The notes below the pieces were generated by a model. That model was not told the origin of the DNA. It saw only the letters and a program-made list of their open reading frames with translations, and did no database searches. A program made the position numbers and the translations under genes. From Thiomicrorhabdus immobilis (GTDB lineage Bacteria > Pseudomonadota > Gammaproteobacteria > Thiomicrospirales > Thiomicrospiraceae): a DNA stretch of 64,000 bases. Location of the stretch: NCBI RefSeq assembly GCF_021654855.1, contig NZ_AP024202.1, positions 682,001 to 746,000 on the forward strand. The letters are read 5' to 3'. Shown in pieces: positions 10,635-19,879 of this stretch. The stretch's first letter is position 1; each line of letters starts with the position of its first letter.

Positions 10635-10652
10635 CTTACCAGGCCTGGTAAG
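10635..10652. repeat. 12-bp palindrome ACCAGGCCTGGT, exact, extended to 18 bp
   Basis: Core at 10638-10649; the symmetry extends to CTTACC...GGTAAG (18 bp). It lies 17 bp after the porin stop and before the separate T-tailed terminator at 10668. Confidence 0.95.
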
Positions 10653-10667
10653 GTGCTGAAATTCTCG

Positions 10668-10704
10668 AAAAAGCCTGTTTGGATGATGTCTAAACAGGCT
10701 TTTT
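10668..10704 (+). terminator. Terminator after the FadL-type gene
   Basis: AAAAAGCCTGTTT pairs with AAACAGGCTTTTT around an 11-base loop, ending in T residues. Confidence 0.92.
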
Positions 10705-10795
10705 GCGTATTGGTAGTCTGATATTTTTGATGAATAATTGCTAACGAATAGGATTTGTTTATACTGATAACCATTGCCAGACTAAGTGATTAAAT

Positions 10796-13063
10796 ATGCC
10801 TTGTAAATCCTTTCAAGAAAATCTAGAAAATCTATATACTTCCTTGCCGATGGCCACCGCTTTATTTGAACGAGATGAAGACGGAGTTTGGCATCTGTTA
10901 TGGCAAAACATGGCGGCCATTGCGCTGTGGGGTGATTTTGATGTTTCTGCTAATCCCAGCTTTAAATTGGAGTTGATGGATGCGCTGTCAAAAGTGGCAC
11001 CGTCAAAATTCACTTATAAAATCCCTAATGCGATACAAAAATACTCTTTTATCGCCACGCCCATCGATGATGCTTTGCTGGTACATTTTTTAGCGGACGG
11101 GGCTTCTGATAAAACTTCAACAGAAGCTCTGCAAAATGATGTGTACCCTCTGATTTTTGATTCTGCTGGTTTTGGAGTTTTTGATTGGGATATTGGCTTG
11201 GATTTCATTCATTTCAACCAAAATGCTTATGAAGTATTCGGGGTGAATAGCCATATACTCGGTTCAACCTATGACAAGATGATTGAACGGATTCATGAGA
11301 ATGATGTTGATCGGGTTATTGAGGCGATTGACGGCCATTTGCAAAGTCGTTGGCCCCTAGAAATCGAGTTTAGGGTCTTAAATGAGCAACTGCAATATCA
11401 GTGGATAAATCTAGTCGGTCAGGCTGAATGGCAAGAAGGCAAGGCGACCCGTTTAGCGGGGACTTTAATGGATATATCGGACCGTAAATATACCGAGTTA
11501 CAACTCAAACAGCGTGAGGCGTTAATCCAACAGCTGATCGATGCCTTGCCGATTTGTATTTATGTCAAAGACGCTCAAGGTTGTTACCGTTTCTTTAACA
11601 AAGAGGCCGAAAAGCTCACTGGCAAATTACGTAATCAGGTTTTGGGGCGTACCGACTTTGAGGTTTACCCGATTAACTTTGCTTTGGATCAAGCGAATGA
11701 AGATAAGTTAATCCAGGATTCCGGTGAGATCAAACTGCTTGAAAAAGAGGCTAGTTTTCAGGACAAAACCTTATGGATGTTTCAAGGTAAGATCCCAATG
11801 CCTGTTAAGCAGTTAAATCAGTCTTACGAAACTTGGCTGTTGAGTTTTGCCTTAGATATTTCCATGCGTAAAGAGATGGAAGAGGAGCTCAAAAAAGCCC
11901 GTCAAATAGCAGAAGAAGCGGCAAAAACCAAGGCGGATTTTTTGTCTGTTATGAGCCACGAAATCAGAACCCCGTTAAACTCGGTGATTGGCAATTCGGC
12001 GCTGTTATTGAGCGAAAACCTGGATGAGCATTTAGCTAAGCATATCGAGATGATTAAACGCTCTGGTGAGCATTTGTTGTATTTGATTAATGATATCCTC
12101 GATTTCAATAAATTGGATGCCGGCAAGGTTGAGTTAGAGCGAAAACCCTTTAATCTTGAGCAACAAATCCAAACGGTCATGGAAATGTCTGCCACCAGTG
12201 CCAAGTTAAAACACATTGATTTAGAGTTTGCATTGGAACAAGGGCTATCAGACCACTATCTAGGGGATGAAGGGCGCTTAAGGCAGGTATTGCTAAATTT
12301 GGTAGGGAATGCGATTAAGTTTACTTCCGAAGGCCAAGTGACGGTTAAGGTCGGTTTAAGCAATGACAACAATGTCCGCTTTGAGGTCAGTGATACAGGA
12401 ATCGGTATCTCGCAACAGAATATTCCTAAGTTGTTTGCCGAGTTTTCCCAAGCGGATGTCTCTACAAACCGTAAGTTTGGCGGTACCGGATTAGGCTTGT
12501 CTATCAGTAAAAAACTGGTAGAAGCCATGGGCGGGCAAATCGGTATTGAAAGCGAGGAAGGTCGGGGCAGTACCTTCTGGTTTGAGATTCCTTTTCAGGC
12601 CACGCTTGTAGAAGCTAACCCTCAAAATAACCAAGAGCTGCCTGGTATGGCCGTCGACTTGTCTATTTTGGTTGCCGAAGATAATCTACCAAACCAGTTT
12701 TTGATTAAAACGATTTTGACTAAGTTAGGGCATAGGGTCGAAATCGCCAATAACGGTTTGGAAGCCTATGAAATGGCTAAAAATCCTGAGTATGATTTTG
12801 ATTTGATATTGATGGATATGCAAATGCCGGAAATGAACGGTTTAGAGGCCGCTCAAGAGATTCGAATGTTAGATTGTGAGGCGAAAAACATCCCTATAGT
12901 GGCGTTAACCGCAAATACTCAAGATGAGAGTTATGATTCTGTGATTGTCGCTGGCATGAATGACTTTTTAAGCAAGCCAATTGATATCGAGGCTTTGAAA
13001 AAAGTGCTACATAAGTGGAGTACGCCTAAAATAGAGTCATGCGACACTGATTCAATCTGTTGA
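10796..13063 (+). CDS. Hybrid sensor histidine kinase with PAS domains and receiver
   Basis: A 755-residue cytoplasmic-looking hybrid kinase without transmembrane helices. Domains: an uncharacterised N-terminal region (1-110), a PAS domain with PAC-like end (about 118-232), a second PAS (about 243-360), a short coiled linker, HisKA with phosphoacceptor His388 in SHEIRTP, HATPase with Asn505, DTGIGIS (533) and GTGLGLS, then a receiver (622-740) with acidic pair Glu628-Asp629, phosphoacceptor Asp674 and Lys727. No Hpt domain or separate response regulator is adjacent, so it must signal to partners elsewhere. The stimulus is unknown. No clear ribosome-binding site precedes the ATG. Confidence 0.93.
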   Translation: MPCKSFQENLENLYTSLPMATALFERDEDGVWHLLWQNMAAIALWGDFDVSANPSFKLELMDALSKVAPSKFTYKIPNAIQKYSFIATPIDDALLVHFLADGASDKTSTEALQNDVYPLIFDSAGFGVFDWDIGLDFIHFNQNAYEVFGVNSHILGSTYDKMIERIHENDVDRVIEAIDGHLQSRWPLEIEFRVLNEQLQYQWINLVGQAEWQEGKATRLAGTLMDISDRKYTELQLKQREALIQQLIDALPICIYVKDAQGCYRFFNKEAEKLTGKLRNQVLGRTDFEVYPINFALDQANEDKLIQDSGEIKLLEKEASFQDKTLWMFQGKIPMPVKQLNQSYETWLLSFALDISMRKEMEEELKKARQIAEEAAKTKADFLSVMSHEIRTPLNSVIGNSALLLSENLDEHLAKHIEMIKRSGEHLLYLINDILDFNKLDAGKVELERKPFNLEQQIQTVMEMSATSAKLKHIDLEFALEQGLSDHYLGDEGRLRQVLLNLVGNAIKFTSEGQVTVKVGLSNDNNVRFEVSDTGIGISQQNIPKLFAEFSQADVSTNRKFGGTGLGLSISKKLVEAMGGQIGIESEEGRGSTFWFEIPFQATLVEANPQNNQELPGMAVDLSILVAEDNLPNQFLIKTILTKLGHRVEIANNGLEAYEMAKNPEYDFDLILMDMQMPEMNGLEAAQEIRMLDCEAKNIPIVALTANTQDESYDSVIVAGMNDFLSKPIDIEALKKVLHKWSTPKIESCDTDSIC

Positions 13064-13161
13064 GTTATACAGTTAGCAGACCTAAAGAGAGGGAAAGTTA
13101 TGTTTAGAGGCGGTGTTCAGACCTGTGGATAACTTTTGAATAACTTTTCAGTATTCAATCT

Positions 13162-13173
13162 ACCAGGCCTGGT
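13162..13173. repeat. 12-bp palindrome ACCAGGCCTGGT, exact
   Basis: In the convergent spacer between the hybrid kinase (ends 13063) and the IMPase-family gene (ends 13198). Flanks t/a extend the symmetry to TACCAGGCCTGGTA. Confidence 0.95.
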
Positions 13174-13197
13174 AAGTTTGTTTTTTTACGATTTAAA

Positions 13198-14022
13198 TTA
13201 TTTTATCTCTAGATAATTTCGCCACTCTTCAAATAACGGTTTAGTGGTGGCCGCCACCGCAGAACGTTTGATGACTTTTGCTACGACAACGCTTTCATTA
13301 TTCAAGTCACAGCTATAACCACCGGCTTCTTCAAGTACCAGCCAGCCAGCAGCGTAATCCCAAATATTTTGTGCGCCGTGTAAATAAACTTGGCCACGTC
13401 CTGCCGCAATCCAGCACCAATCTAAACAGACCGAACCAAAACTGCGTTGTGATGAATAAGGGCATTGGGTCGCTATTTTGGTCGCCAATTCGGCAGACAA
13501 GCGTTTAAAATCGATAATGCCGCTACACTGTTTAAGGCTTTGTTTAGGCGTGTTGGCAATTAACGGTTTGCCATTAAGTTGTGCTCCTTGACCAATTCTA
13601 GCGCTAAACATCTCGTCACGGCTTGGGTCATATACCAGGCCAGCAACCAGTTTACCTTGAATCATCAGAGCAAGAGAGACGGAGTAAACAGGGATGCCGA
13701 TGGCAAAGTTGCTGGTGCCATCAACCGGATCTAAAATCCAGCAACCTGTATCCCTATTCATGGCCGCTTCTTGCTCTTCACTTGAAGATTCTTCCCCTAA
13801 AAAAGCGTATTGTGGCCAATTTTGAGCAAGGAATTGTTGGGTTTGCTTTTGCATTTCCGTATCGGCTTCAGTTAATAGCGAGCCGTCATCTTTCTCTTCA
13901 GCCCCCACTTGTTCAAAGCGCGCTAACACCTCGGTTTTAGCTAAGGCGACAATACCTGTTTGCAGTTTTTGCCATTCAGCTTCTTGTTTAAAAGGGTGTG
14001 AAAGCGTGTTTGGATTAGTCAT
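13198..14022 (-). CDS. Inositol monophosphatase family phosphatase
   Basis: Metal-dependent sugar/nucleotide phosphatase fold of 274 residues. Seen: the GEESS metal-ligand loop (Glu77/Glu78), the diagnostic DPVDGTSNF with Asp98 and Asp101, and the C-terminal WDYAAGWLVLEEAGG with Asp222. Members include SuhB, CysQ and the HisN-type histidinol-phosphate phosphatase; the sequence alone does not separate these, and hisG-hisD 9 kb away is only weak support for HisN. It overlaps the 3' end of the upstream CorC/HlyC gene by 8 bp, so the two are coupled. Confidence 0.88.
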   Translation of the reverse strand: MTNPNTLSHPFKQEAEWQKLQTGIVALAKTEVLARFEQVGAEEKDDGSLLTEADTEMQKQTQQFLAQNWPQYAFLGEESSSEEQEAAMNRDTGCWILDPVDGTSNFAIGIPVYSVSLALMIQGKLVAGLVYDPSRDEMFSARIGQGAQLNGKPLIANTPKQSLKQCSGIIDFKRLSAELATKIATQCPYSSQRSFGSVCLDWCWIAAGRGQVYLHGAQNIWDYAAGWLVLEEAGGYSCDLNNESVVVAKVIKRSAVAATTKPLFEEWRNYLEIK

Positions 14023-15313
14023 TACTTACCTTCTTGCGTTTAACCTCGGTGTAGGTTGAAAGTTTGACCGCTTCAATCGCGTTAGAAGAGGTTTCAATTA
14101 CTTCGAGAACATATTCATCGATCTTGATGCAAGTACCAGGAGAAGGCAGTTCTTCCAATACTTCTTGTATTAAACCATTGAGGGTTTTTGGGCCATCGGT
14201 AGGTAGGCTTAAGTCATAGGCTTTATTCAAGTCTCGGATAAATTCCGAGGCATCGATGGTCATGCTACCATCTTCATGAAAAGCAACCGTTTCTTCAATC
14301 GGTTTGGCTTTGGCATCGGTGGAAAGTTTACCTACAATTTCTTCAAGTAAATCTTCCATGGTAAGTAGACCTTGCAAGTCACCATATTCATCCACAATCA
14401 AAGCCATACGACGTTTATTGTCATTGAATTTAGCCAGCTGAACATTTAACGAGGTGGTTTCAGGAACAAAGTACGCCTGACGGGTTATTTTGATGATGTC
14501 TTTTAGCGTCACTTCAGAACGCATTAAAACCGGCAAAGCACGTCTTAGGTTCAGGATGCCGATTAAGTCCTCATCCAAAGAACCGCGATAAATCGGCACG
14601 CGTGTATACGGCGATTTTTGAATGGCCTTTAAAATTTGCTCAATCGGTTGGTCAACATCCACGGCATACATATCTTGCTTGGGAATCATAACGTCTTCAA
14701 CAGTCACGTTTTCCAATTCAAGCACACTCGACAGCATTGAACGGTATTGTTCTGGTAACTGGCTTGTTGCCTCATAGATAAGCGTTTGTAATTCTTCATG
14801 GCTTAATGAATGGTTGTCGTCGGCATTTTTAACATTGACCCTGAATAGGCGCAGAAAACCGTTGGCGAAAAAGTTTACTAACCAAACAATTGGCGATAAG
14901 ACTTTCAACAGCGGTGTTAATGCATAAGCGGCCGGGTAGGCGATTTTTTCGGGATAAATGGCCGCAAGGGTTTTTGGGGCGACTTCTGCAAACACCAAGA
15001 CTACCATGGTTAATAATCCAGCTGCAATTGCAATCCCGGCTTCTCCCATGAGTTTCATGGCAATGATGGTGGCAATCGATGAGGCAAAGATATTAACGAA
15101 GTTGTTACCCAGCAAAATCACGCCGAGTAGGCGGTCGGGAGACTCTAGTAGTTTTTGCGCAAGTTTTGCGCCCTTGTGTCCGGACTTAACTTGATGTTTT
15201 AGGCGATAGCGATTGAGCGCCATCATGCTGGTTTCGGAGCTGGAAAATAATGCGGACAGAATTATAAGTAAAACTAAAATCCCAAATAGGGTTGAAATGT
15301 CTAAGGAATTCAA
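14015..15313 (-). CDS. CNNM/CorC-HlyC family membrane protein (YfjD/CorB type)
   Basis: A 432-residue protein with an N-terminal DUF21/CNNM membrane domain (about 1-180; SSSETSMMALNRYRL and FAEVAPKTLAAIYPEK are typical), a pair of CBS domains (about 200-330, with VPIYRGSLDEDLIGIL and VDEYGDLQGLLTMEDLLEEIVG) and a C-terminal CorC_HlyC domain. Relatives take part in magnesium/cobalt transport or resistance. In E. coli the yfjD-ypjD pair sits next to ffh; the same trio is preserved here, which supports the assignment. Confidence 0.9.
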   Translation of the reverse strand: MNSLDISTLFGILVLLIILSALFSSSETSMMALNRYRLKHQVKSGHKGAKLAQKLLESPDRLLGVILLGNNFVNIFASSIATIIAMKLMGEAGIAIAAGLLTMVVLVFAEVAPKTLAAIYPEKIAYPAAYALTPLLKVLSPIVWLVNFFANGFLRLFRVNVKNADDNHSLSHEELQTLIYEATSQLPEQYRSMLSSVLELENVTVEDVMIPKQDMYAVDVDQPIEQILKAIQKSPYTRVPIYRGSLDEDLIGILNLRRALPVLMRSEVTLKDIIKITRQAYFVPETTSLNVQLAKFNDNKRRMALIVDEYGDLQGLLTMEDLLEEIVGKLSTDAKAKPIEETVAFHEDGSMTIDASEFIRDLNKAYDLSLPTDGPKTLNGLIQEVLEELPSPGTCIKIDEYVLEVIETSSNAIEAVKLSTYTEVKRKKVSND

Positions 15314-15440
15314 TGTCTTTCTAATCGGTTATGAGTGAAACGGAATTATACCTTTTCATCTCAATTGAAAAAAGCAAAAATGCAAAACAGAAAAACCAAG
15401 ACGTTTTCGCCGGTTGGATTGAACCCGACCAGCAAAGAGT

Positions 15441-16241
15441 TTAAGCCACTACATATTGAAGAACGATGGTTGTACCAAGGTAACTGAGAATTAATAGGAA
15501 ATAAGCCCAAATCGTGTAACGGGCTGCAGTCTGCCCACGCCAACCATATTTGGCTTGGCCGAATAAGAACAGTCCATAAACCAGCCATGCAAGAATGGCG
15601 AAGAAGGTTTTATGAATAAGATGTTGTTCAAATAAATTCTCTACAAAGAATGCTCCGCTGATTAGGGCGAAGGTCAAAAAGATAAAACCGATTTTCACTA
15701 ACTGTAAAAGTGTGCTCTCCATGACCTGTAACGGCGGTAGGGCTTTCATCAGCTTGGTTAAGCGTTTTGCTTTGAAGTTTCGCTCCTGCACGCCATATAA
15801 AATGGCTTGTGCAGTGGCAATTCCCATAATGCTGTACGCAGCAACCGAAATTAATACATGACTACCAAGTTCTATCGGTAGCTGAATGGGAGATGTCATC
15901 GCTAGCGGAATCAAGGTGCTTAATGCGGCTAGAGGATAGATGAAAATCCCTAAGGTTTCGGTTGGTTTATTGAGGTGGGTGACCAATAAGATAGCCGAGG
16001 CTAAGACTGCAACCATGGAAAGGCCGTTACCTATATGGAAGAAAATGCTTGAGTGTAACCATAAGGTATCACTTAACGAATAGGCGTGCAGTAAGACGGC
16101 AACAAAGATAATCTTAATGATTTTAGGGCGAATATCGGTTTGGGTCGGCGATTGAATTTTTTGCCAGATAATGGCGCTGGCGTAAAAATATAAGAGGCTA
16201 GCAAGTACAGCAATGATTCCTGTTGATAACATTGATATCAA
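15441..16241 (-). CDS. ypjD: YpjD/CcsA-like inner-membrane protein
   Basis: A 266-residue polytopic membrane protein with about eight hydrophobic helices, of the cytochrome c assembly (CcsA/ResC-like) superfamily. It is shorter than true CcsA, and the position beside the CNNM protein and ffh matches E. coli ypjD. A direct role in haem export has not been shown for YpjD. It is transcribed away from ffh and presumably with the two genes that follow it on the minus strand. Confidence 0.82.
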   Translation of the reverse strand: MISMLSTGIIAVLASLLYFYASAIIWQKIQSPTQTDIRPKIIKIIFVAVLLHAYSLSDTLWLHSSIFFHIGNGLSMVAVLASAILLVTHLNKPTETLGIFIYPLAALSTLIPLAMTSPIQLPIELGSHVLISVAAYSIMGIATAQAILYGVQERNFKAKRLTKLMKALPPLQVMESTLLQLVKIGFIFLTFALISGAFFVENLFEQHLIHKTFFAILAWLVYGLFLFGQAKYGWRGQTAARYTIWAYFLLILSYLGTTIVLQYVVA

Positions 16242-16425
16242 ACCCTAAAGTTAGTCATGAAAAATCGTATGAATTTAAAATATATGCGTAACATTGTAAC
16301 TCAGACCTGGATGAAAAAGGCAATCTATCTGGCTAAAATATTACGTGTTATCGCTAATCGGTTTTCCATTGATTGCCGATTTAATTATTGGTGTATTTGC
16401 CGTGGCGGCTTGCATTACAGAATTG

Positions 16426-16437
16426 ACCAGGCCTGGT
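16426..16437. repeat. 12-bp palindrome ACCAGGCCTGGT, exact
   Basis: In the ypjD/ffh divergent spacer, the only exact copy in a divergent region. Confidence 0.95.
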
Positions 16438-16502
16438 TGGTTTCATCTCGTTGGTTTTTGTGTTCAGCCTAAACACAGTCAATGCCATTTCTAAATTCTA
16501 TT

Positions 16503-16520
16503 TCCGCTATAATATGCGGA
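16503..16520 (+). promoter_or_regulatory. Probable ffh promoter -10 inside an inverted repeat
   Basis: TATAAT at 16508-16513 is enclosed by TCCGC (16503-16507) and GCGGA (16516-16520). No good -35 is seen at the right distance. The symmetric arms may be an operator or coincidence. Confidence 0.5.
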
Positions 16521-16609
16521 TTATTATCAAGTTATACACAAGTTAGTCTGCATTTAAAGCCTCATAGCGCGGTATATAGGCATGATGTAGGCATGTTTTA
16601 GGAGTTTTC

Positions 16610-17995
16610 ATGTTTGACAATTTATCGGATCGTTTAAACAAGACCTTCAAGGCCATTCGTGGTCAAGGTCGTTTAACCGAATCAAATATTAAAGATGCAT
16701 TGCGTGATGTACGCCGCGCATTACTTGAGGCCGACGTAGCCTTGCCGGTTGTCAAAAGCTTTATCAACCAAGTTCAAGAGCGAGCGATCGGTCAAGAGGT
16801 TTCTACCAGCTTAAATCCTGGACAAGCCTTTATTAAGATTGTGCGTGAGCAGCTGGCTGAAGTGATGGGTAATGAAGCCGAGCCACTCAACTTCAATGTA
16901 GAGCCGCCAGCGGTCATCATGGTTGCCGGTTTACAGGGTGCGGGTAAAACCACTTCGGTAGCTAAATTAGCCAAGTGGTTAAAAGAACGCGAAAAGAAAA
17001 AAGTCATGGTGGTGTCTGCCGATGTTTATCGTCCAGCGGCGATTAAACAGCTGGAAACATTGGCGGAACAAGTCGATGTGCTGTTCTTCCCTTCTTCTGC
17101 AGACCAAGATCCGATTGCCATCGCCAAAAACGCCTATGCTGAAGCTAAAAAACAGTTTGCCGATGTTTTAATCTTGGATACGGCCGGTCGTCTTCACATC
17201 GATGATGAAATGATGCAAGAAGTGCAAAAACTTCATAGCAGCATCAATCCTTGTGAAACGCTATTTGTTGTAGATTCGATGACAGGGCAAGATGCCGCTA
17301 ATACCGCTAAAGCGTTTAATGATGCTCTACCGCTAAGTGGTGTGATTCTGACTAAAACCGATGGTGATGCACGTGGTGGTGCGGCACTTTCGATTCGTGA
17401 AATCACTGGTAAGCCAATCAAGTTCATCGGTGCGGGTGAAAAAACCGATGCCCTCGAGCCATTCCATCCAGACCGTATGGCTGGCCGTATTTTGGGTATG
17501 GGGGATGTATTAAGCTTAATCGAAGAAGCCGAAGCAAAAATCGACCATAAAAAAGCCCAGAAGTTTGCCCAGAAAATCCAAAAATCCGGTGCGTTTGATT
17601 TAGAGGATTTCTTGGAGCAATTACAGCAAATCAATAGCATGGGTGGTGTTGGCGGTTTGATGGGCAAGTTGCCAGGAATGGGGCAGCTTGCAGGCCAGGT
17701 TAATGAAGATGTGGCCGCTAGAGAGTTCAAACGTTTAGAAGCGATCATTCACTCGATGACCAGGCAGGAACGTCGTTTCCCTACGGTGATAAAAGGTTCG
17801 CGTAAACGTCGTATTGCAATGGGTTCGGGTACTTCGGTGCAAGATGTGAACAAGTTGTTAAAACAGTTTACCCAAATGCAAAAAATGATGAAGAAGATGA
17901 AAGGCGGCGGCATGAAGAACATGATGCGTGGTCTTGCTGGTAAGCTTCCTCCTGGTATGGGGGGGATGGGTGGTTTGCCGCCGGGTATGCGTTAG
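16610..17995 (+). CDS. ffh: Signal recognition particle protein Ffh
   Basis: GTPase that binds 4.5S RNA and signal sequences and delivers nascent membrane proteins to FtsY. The 461 residues contain the N domain, the G domain with P loop GLQGAGKTT (107-115), DTAGRLH and TKTDGDARGG, and a methionine-rich M domain ending in a Gly/Met/Pro-rich tail (PPGMGGMGGLPPGMR). Start is supported by TTAGGAG. It is followed by a terminator, then rpsP-rimM-trmD-rplS, the universal order in this class. Confidence 0.98.
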   Translation: MFDNLSDRLNKTFKAIRGQGRLTESNIKDALRDVRRALLEADVALPVVKSFINQVQERAIGQEVSTSLNPGQAFIKIVREQLAEVMGNEAEPLNFNVEPPAVIMVAGLQGAGKTTSVAKLAKWLKEREKKKVMVVSADVYRPAAIKQLETLAEQVDVLFFPSSADQDPIAIAKNAYAEAKKQFADVLILDTAGRLHIDDEMMQEVQKLHSSINPCETLFVVDSMTGQDAANTAKAFNDALPLSGVILTKTDGDARGGAALSIREITGKPIKFIGAGEKTDALEPFHPDRMAGRILGMGDVLSLIEEAEAKIDHKKAQKFAQKIQKSGAFDLEDFLEQLQQINSMGGVGGLMGKLPGMGQLAGQVNEDVAAREFKRLEAIIHSMTRQERRFPTVIKGSRKRRIAMGSGTSVQDVNKLLKQFTQMQKMMKKMKGGGMKNMMRGLAGKLPPGMGGMGGLPPGMR

Positions 17996-18030
17996 ACCTT
18001 TACCAATTGTTAAGTTTAGTAAGTTTCAAT

Positions 18031-18063
18031 AAAAAGCCACTGGGTAAAATCAGTGGCTTTTTT
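18031..18063 (+). terminator. Terminator after ffh
   Basis: AAAAAGCCACTG pairs with CAGTGGCTTTTTT around an 8-base loop, 35 bp after the ffh stop. Confidence 0.93.
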
Positions 18064-18122
18064 ACTTCAGCCGTTTAATGAAATAAATCGCTGATTTTCT
18101 TAAAAAGAATGCATTTAACTGT

Positions 18123-18151
18123 TTGAATAATAGGCATAAACTCTGTATAAT
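18123..18151 (+). promoter_or_regulatory. Sigma-70 promoter of the rpsP operon
   Basis: TTGAAT (18123-18128), a 17-bp spacer, and TATAAT (18146-18151) followed by a GC-rich TCCGC as in stringently controlled ribosomal promoters. This is the best sigma-70 match I find in the window. Confidence 0.85.
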
Positions 18152-18186
18152 TCCGCTTCTCATTCCTGTGTGGATGAAAAATCGTA

Positions 18187-18240
18187 AAGAAATCAAAGAG
18201 ATTTCTTAATAGAAGACATTGTTGAAGAGAGTACTCTTCA
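18187..18240 (+). promoter_or_regulatory. Two leader hairpins upstream of rpsP
   Basis: AAGAAATC (18187-18194) pairs with GATTTCTT (18200-18207), and TGAAGAG (18223-18229) with CTCTTCA (18234-18240). Both lie in the transcribed leader between the promoter and the rpsP start, without a T tract. They may be a ribosomal-protein leader control element or protect the 5' end. Confidence 0.5.
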
Positions 18241-18267
18241 TCGCCTGATTTAATATTGGAGATTAAA

Positions 18268-18504
18268 ATGGTTGTAATCCGTTTAGCCCGTGGTGGTTCT
18301 AAAAAGCGTCCTTTCTATAAAATGGTTGTAGCTGATCAGCGTAACAAAGCTACTGGTCGTTTCATTGAGCAAGTTGGTTTCTTTAACCCGATTGCTAAAG
18401 GTCAAGAAGAAAAAGTTCGTGTTGATCAGGCGAGAGTTGATCACTGGGTTGCTCAAGGCGCTCAGATGAGTCCTCGTGTTGCTAGCATCCTAAAAAACGC
18501 TTAA
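18268..18504 (+). CDS. rpsP: 30S ribosomal protein S16
   Basis: The 78-residue protein opens with [17 protein letters not shown], the S16 signature, and contains the FFNPIA segment. The ATG at 18268 is chosen over an in-frame TTG 12 bp upstream because TTGGAGAT is correctly placed for the ATG. First gene of the S16-RimM-TrmD-L19 operon. Confidence 0.98.
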   Translation: MVVIRLARGGSKKRPFYKMVVADQRNKATGRFIEQVGFFNPIAKGQEEKVRVDQARVDHWVAQGAQMSPRVASILKNA

Positions 18505-18538
18505 TCATTCATCAACCGACAGCTAAGGCGATAGATTT

Positions 18539-19060
18539 ATGTCTACAGAAAAATTAATTGTCGGTTCGATTAACGGTGTTTTTGGTGTTAATGGGTGGGT
18601 GAAGATTTTTTCTCATACCGACCCACGCGAAAATATTCTAAGTTATTCGCCTTGGTGGATTAAATGCAAAGGCGAATGGCGACAAGTCAGTATTACTGAC
18701 TCAAAGGTTCAGCAAGGTGGTAAAACCTTGGTGGCCAAGTTAGACAAAGTAGATGACAGGGATGTCGCTCGTGAATATATGGGGTGTGAAATCGCGATTG
18801 AAGAATCGCAATTAACCAACCGTAAAGATTCACTCTACTGGATCGATTTAATCGGTTGCCAAGTATTGTTGGAAGACGGTACGGTTGTTGGTACGGTTAA
18901 AGATTTAATAGAAACAGGCGTACATGATGTTTTACGTGTCACAGGCGAACATAATGAATTGATTCCATTTGTCATGGATAAATTTATTTTGAGTGTAGAC
19001 ACGGATAAAAAACAGATTGTGGTTGACTGGGAATTGGAAGAAGCTGACAGTGAGATTTGA
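18539..19060 (+). CDS. rimM: 16S rRNA processing/ribosome maturation factor RimM
   Basis: Assembly factor for the 30S head that contacts S19. The 173 residues contain the RimM domain start ([16 protein letters not shown], usually VGRITGxHGxxGWVKV) and a C-terminal PRC-barrel with [10 protein letters not shown] and the late [13 protein letters not shown] segment. It lies between rpsP and trmD and its 3' end overlaps the trmD start by 11 bp. Confidence 0.96.
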   Translation: MSTEKLIVGSINGVFGVNGWVKIFSHTDPRENILSYSPWWIKCKGEWRQVSITDSKVQQGGKTLVAKLDKVDDRDVAREYMGCEIAIEESQLTNRKDSLYWIDLIGCQVLLEDGTVVGTVKDLIETGVHDVLRVTGEHNELIPFVMDKFILSVDTDKKQIVVDWELEEADSEI

Positions 19061-19748
19061 TGTGATTACCTTGTTTCCGGAGATGTTTAGTGCATTGACG
19101 GAATCAGGAGTAAGTCGCCGAGCAAATCAATCTGGACTGTATCAACTCAATACTTGGAATCCTCGTCAATTTACTTTAGACAAACATAAAACGGTTGATG
19201 ATCGTCCTTACGGGGGCGGGCCAGGAATGGTCATGATGTATCAGCCGTTAAAAGATACGCTGAACGCGATTGACGCGGCGTGTGAAACTGACAATGGTGA
19301 AAAACCCCATGTGGTTTATTTATCGCCACAAGGTCAGCCTTTAACGCAGCAGAAGGTGGCGCAGTTATCTCAGTACAAAAACCTGACTTTGCTGTGTGGA
19401 CGTTATGAAGGCGTCGACGAGCGATTAATCGAATCATCTGTGAATGAAGAGATTAGTATCGGCGATTTTGTGGTGAGTGGGGGCGAGCTCCCGGCGATGA
19501 TGTTGATGGATTCAGTCATCAGACTGATTCCTGGTGCATTAGGGCATAACCAATCAGCGGAACAAGACTCTTTTTCCGATGGCTTGTTAGATTGTCCGCA
19601 TTACACTCGGCCTGAAGAGGTTGATGGAATGACGGTTCCAGCCGTTTTGCTGGAAGGCAATCACGCTAAAATTGACGCTTGGCGACAAGAACAGAAGTTA
19701 GCAAGAACACAGCAACGTCGGCCAGATTTACTATCTGGTAAAAAATAG
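19050..19748 (+). CDS. trmD: tRNA (guanine37-N1)-methyltransferase
   Basis: Methylates G37 of tRNAs reading CNN codons, preventing frameshifting. The GTG at 19050 is proposed as start: it gives [13 protein letters not shown], aligned with the family N-terminus, and is preceded by GGAAGAAG; the first ATG in frame would remove the conserved start. The resulting 232 residues include [24 protein letters not shown] and [13 protein letters not shown] of the trefoil knot, and the [16 protein letters not shown] loop with the catalytic Asp. It overlaps rimM by 11 bp, which implies coupled translation. Confidence 0.95.
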   Translation: MRFDVITLFPEMFSALTESGVSRRANQSGLYQLNTWNPRQFTLDKHKTVDDRPYGGGPGMVMMYQPLKDTLNAIDAACETDNGEKPHVVYLSPQGQPLTQQKVAQLSQYKNLTLLCGRYEGVDERLIESSVNEEISIGDFVVSGGELPAMMLMDSVIRLIPGALGHNQSAEQDSFSDGLLDCPHYTRPEEVDGMTVPAVLLEGNHAKIDAWRQEQKLARTQQRRPDLLSGKK

Positions 19749-19838
19749 TAAGAAGTTTTTAATTTATTAAAGGTTTCAAAAACTTGGATTCAACCTCTGA
19801 TTAGCGCCAGAGTTAATGAATGTTGGATAAAATGGAAT

Positions 19839-19862
19839 TCAGAAAGACTTGAGTTTTTCTGA
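19839..19862 (+). promoter_or_regulatory. Hairpin upstream of rplS
   Basis: TCAGAAA (19839-19845) pairs with TTTCTGA (19856-19862), ending 17 bp before the rplS start. A weaker CTCTG/CAGAG pair lies just upstream. Possible leader structure affecting L19 translation; not a terminator. Confidence 0.35.
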
Positions 19863-19879
19863 TTTGGAGTAGTTTTAAA

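Larger units (their letters stand above)
16242..16609. other. Divergent spacer between ypjD and ffh
   Basis: No convincing gene in these 368 bp. It holds one exact 12-bp palindrome (16426) and, closer to ffh, a TATAAT flanked by TCCGC/GCGGA. A 71-codon reading frame at 16257-16472 has no ribosome-binding site and no recognisable sequence, and I treat it as chance. Confidence 0.6.

Noticed and set aside
13637-13648. ACCAGGCC in the IMPase-family gene as another palindrome copy
   Set aside because: Only the left half matches; the right half (AGCA) is unrelated.
16257-16472. 71-codon frame between ypjD and ffh
   Set aside because: No ribosome-binding site, no recognisable protein pattern, and it contains a palindrome copy that explains its only striking residues (Gln-Ala-Trp).
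16242-16609. 4.5S RNA gene next to ffh
   Set aside because: No hairpin with the conserved SRP RNA tetraloop region is visible in the spacer.
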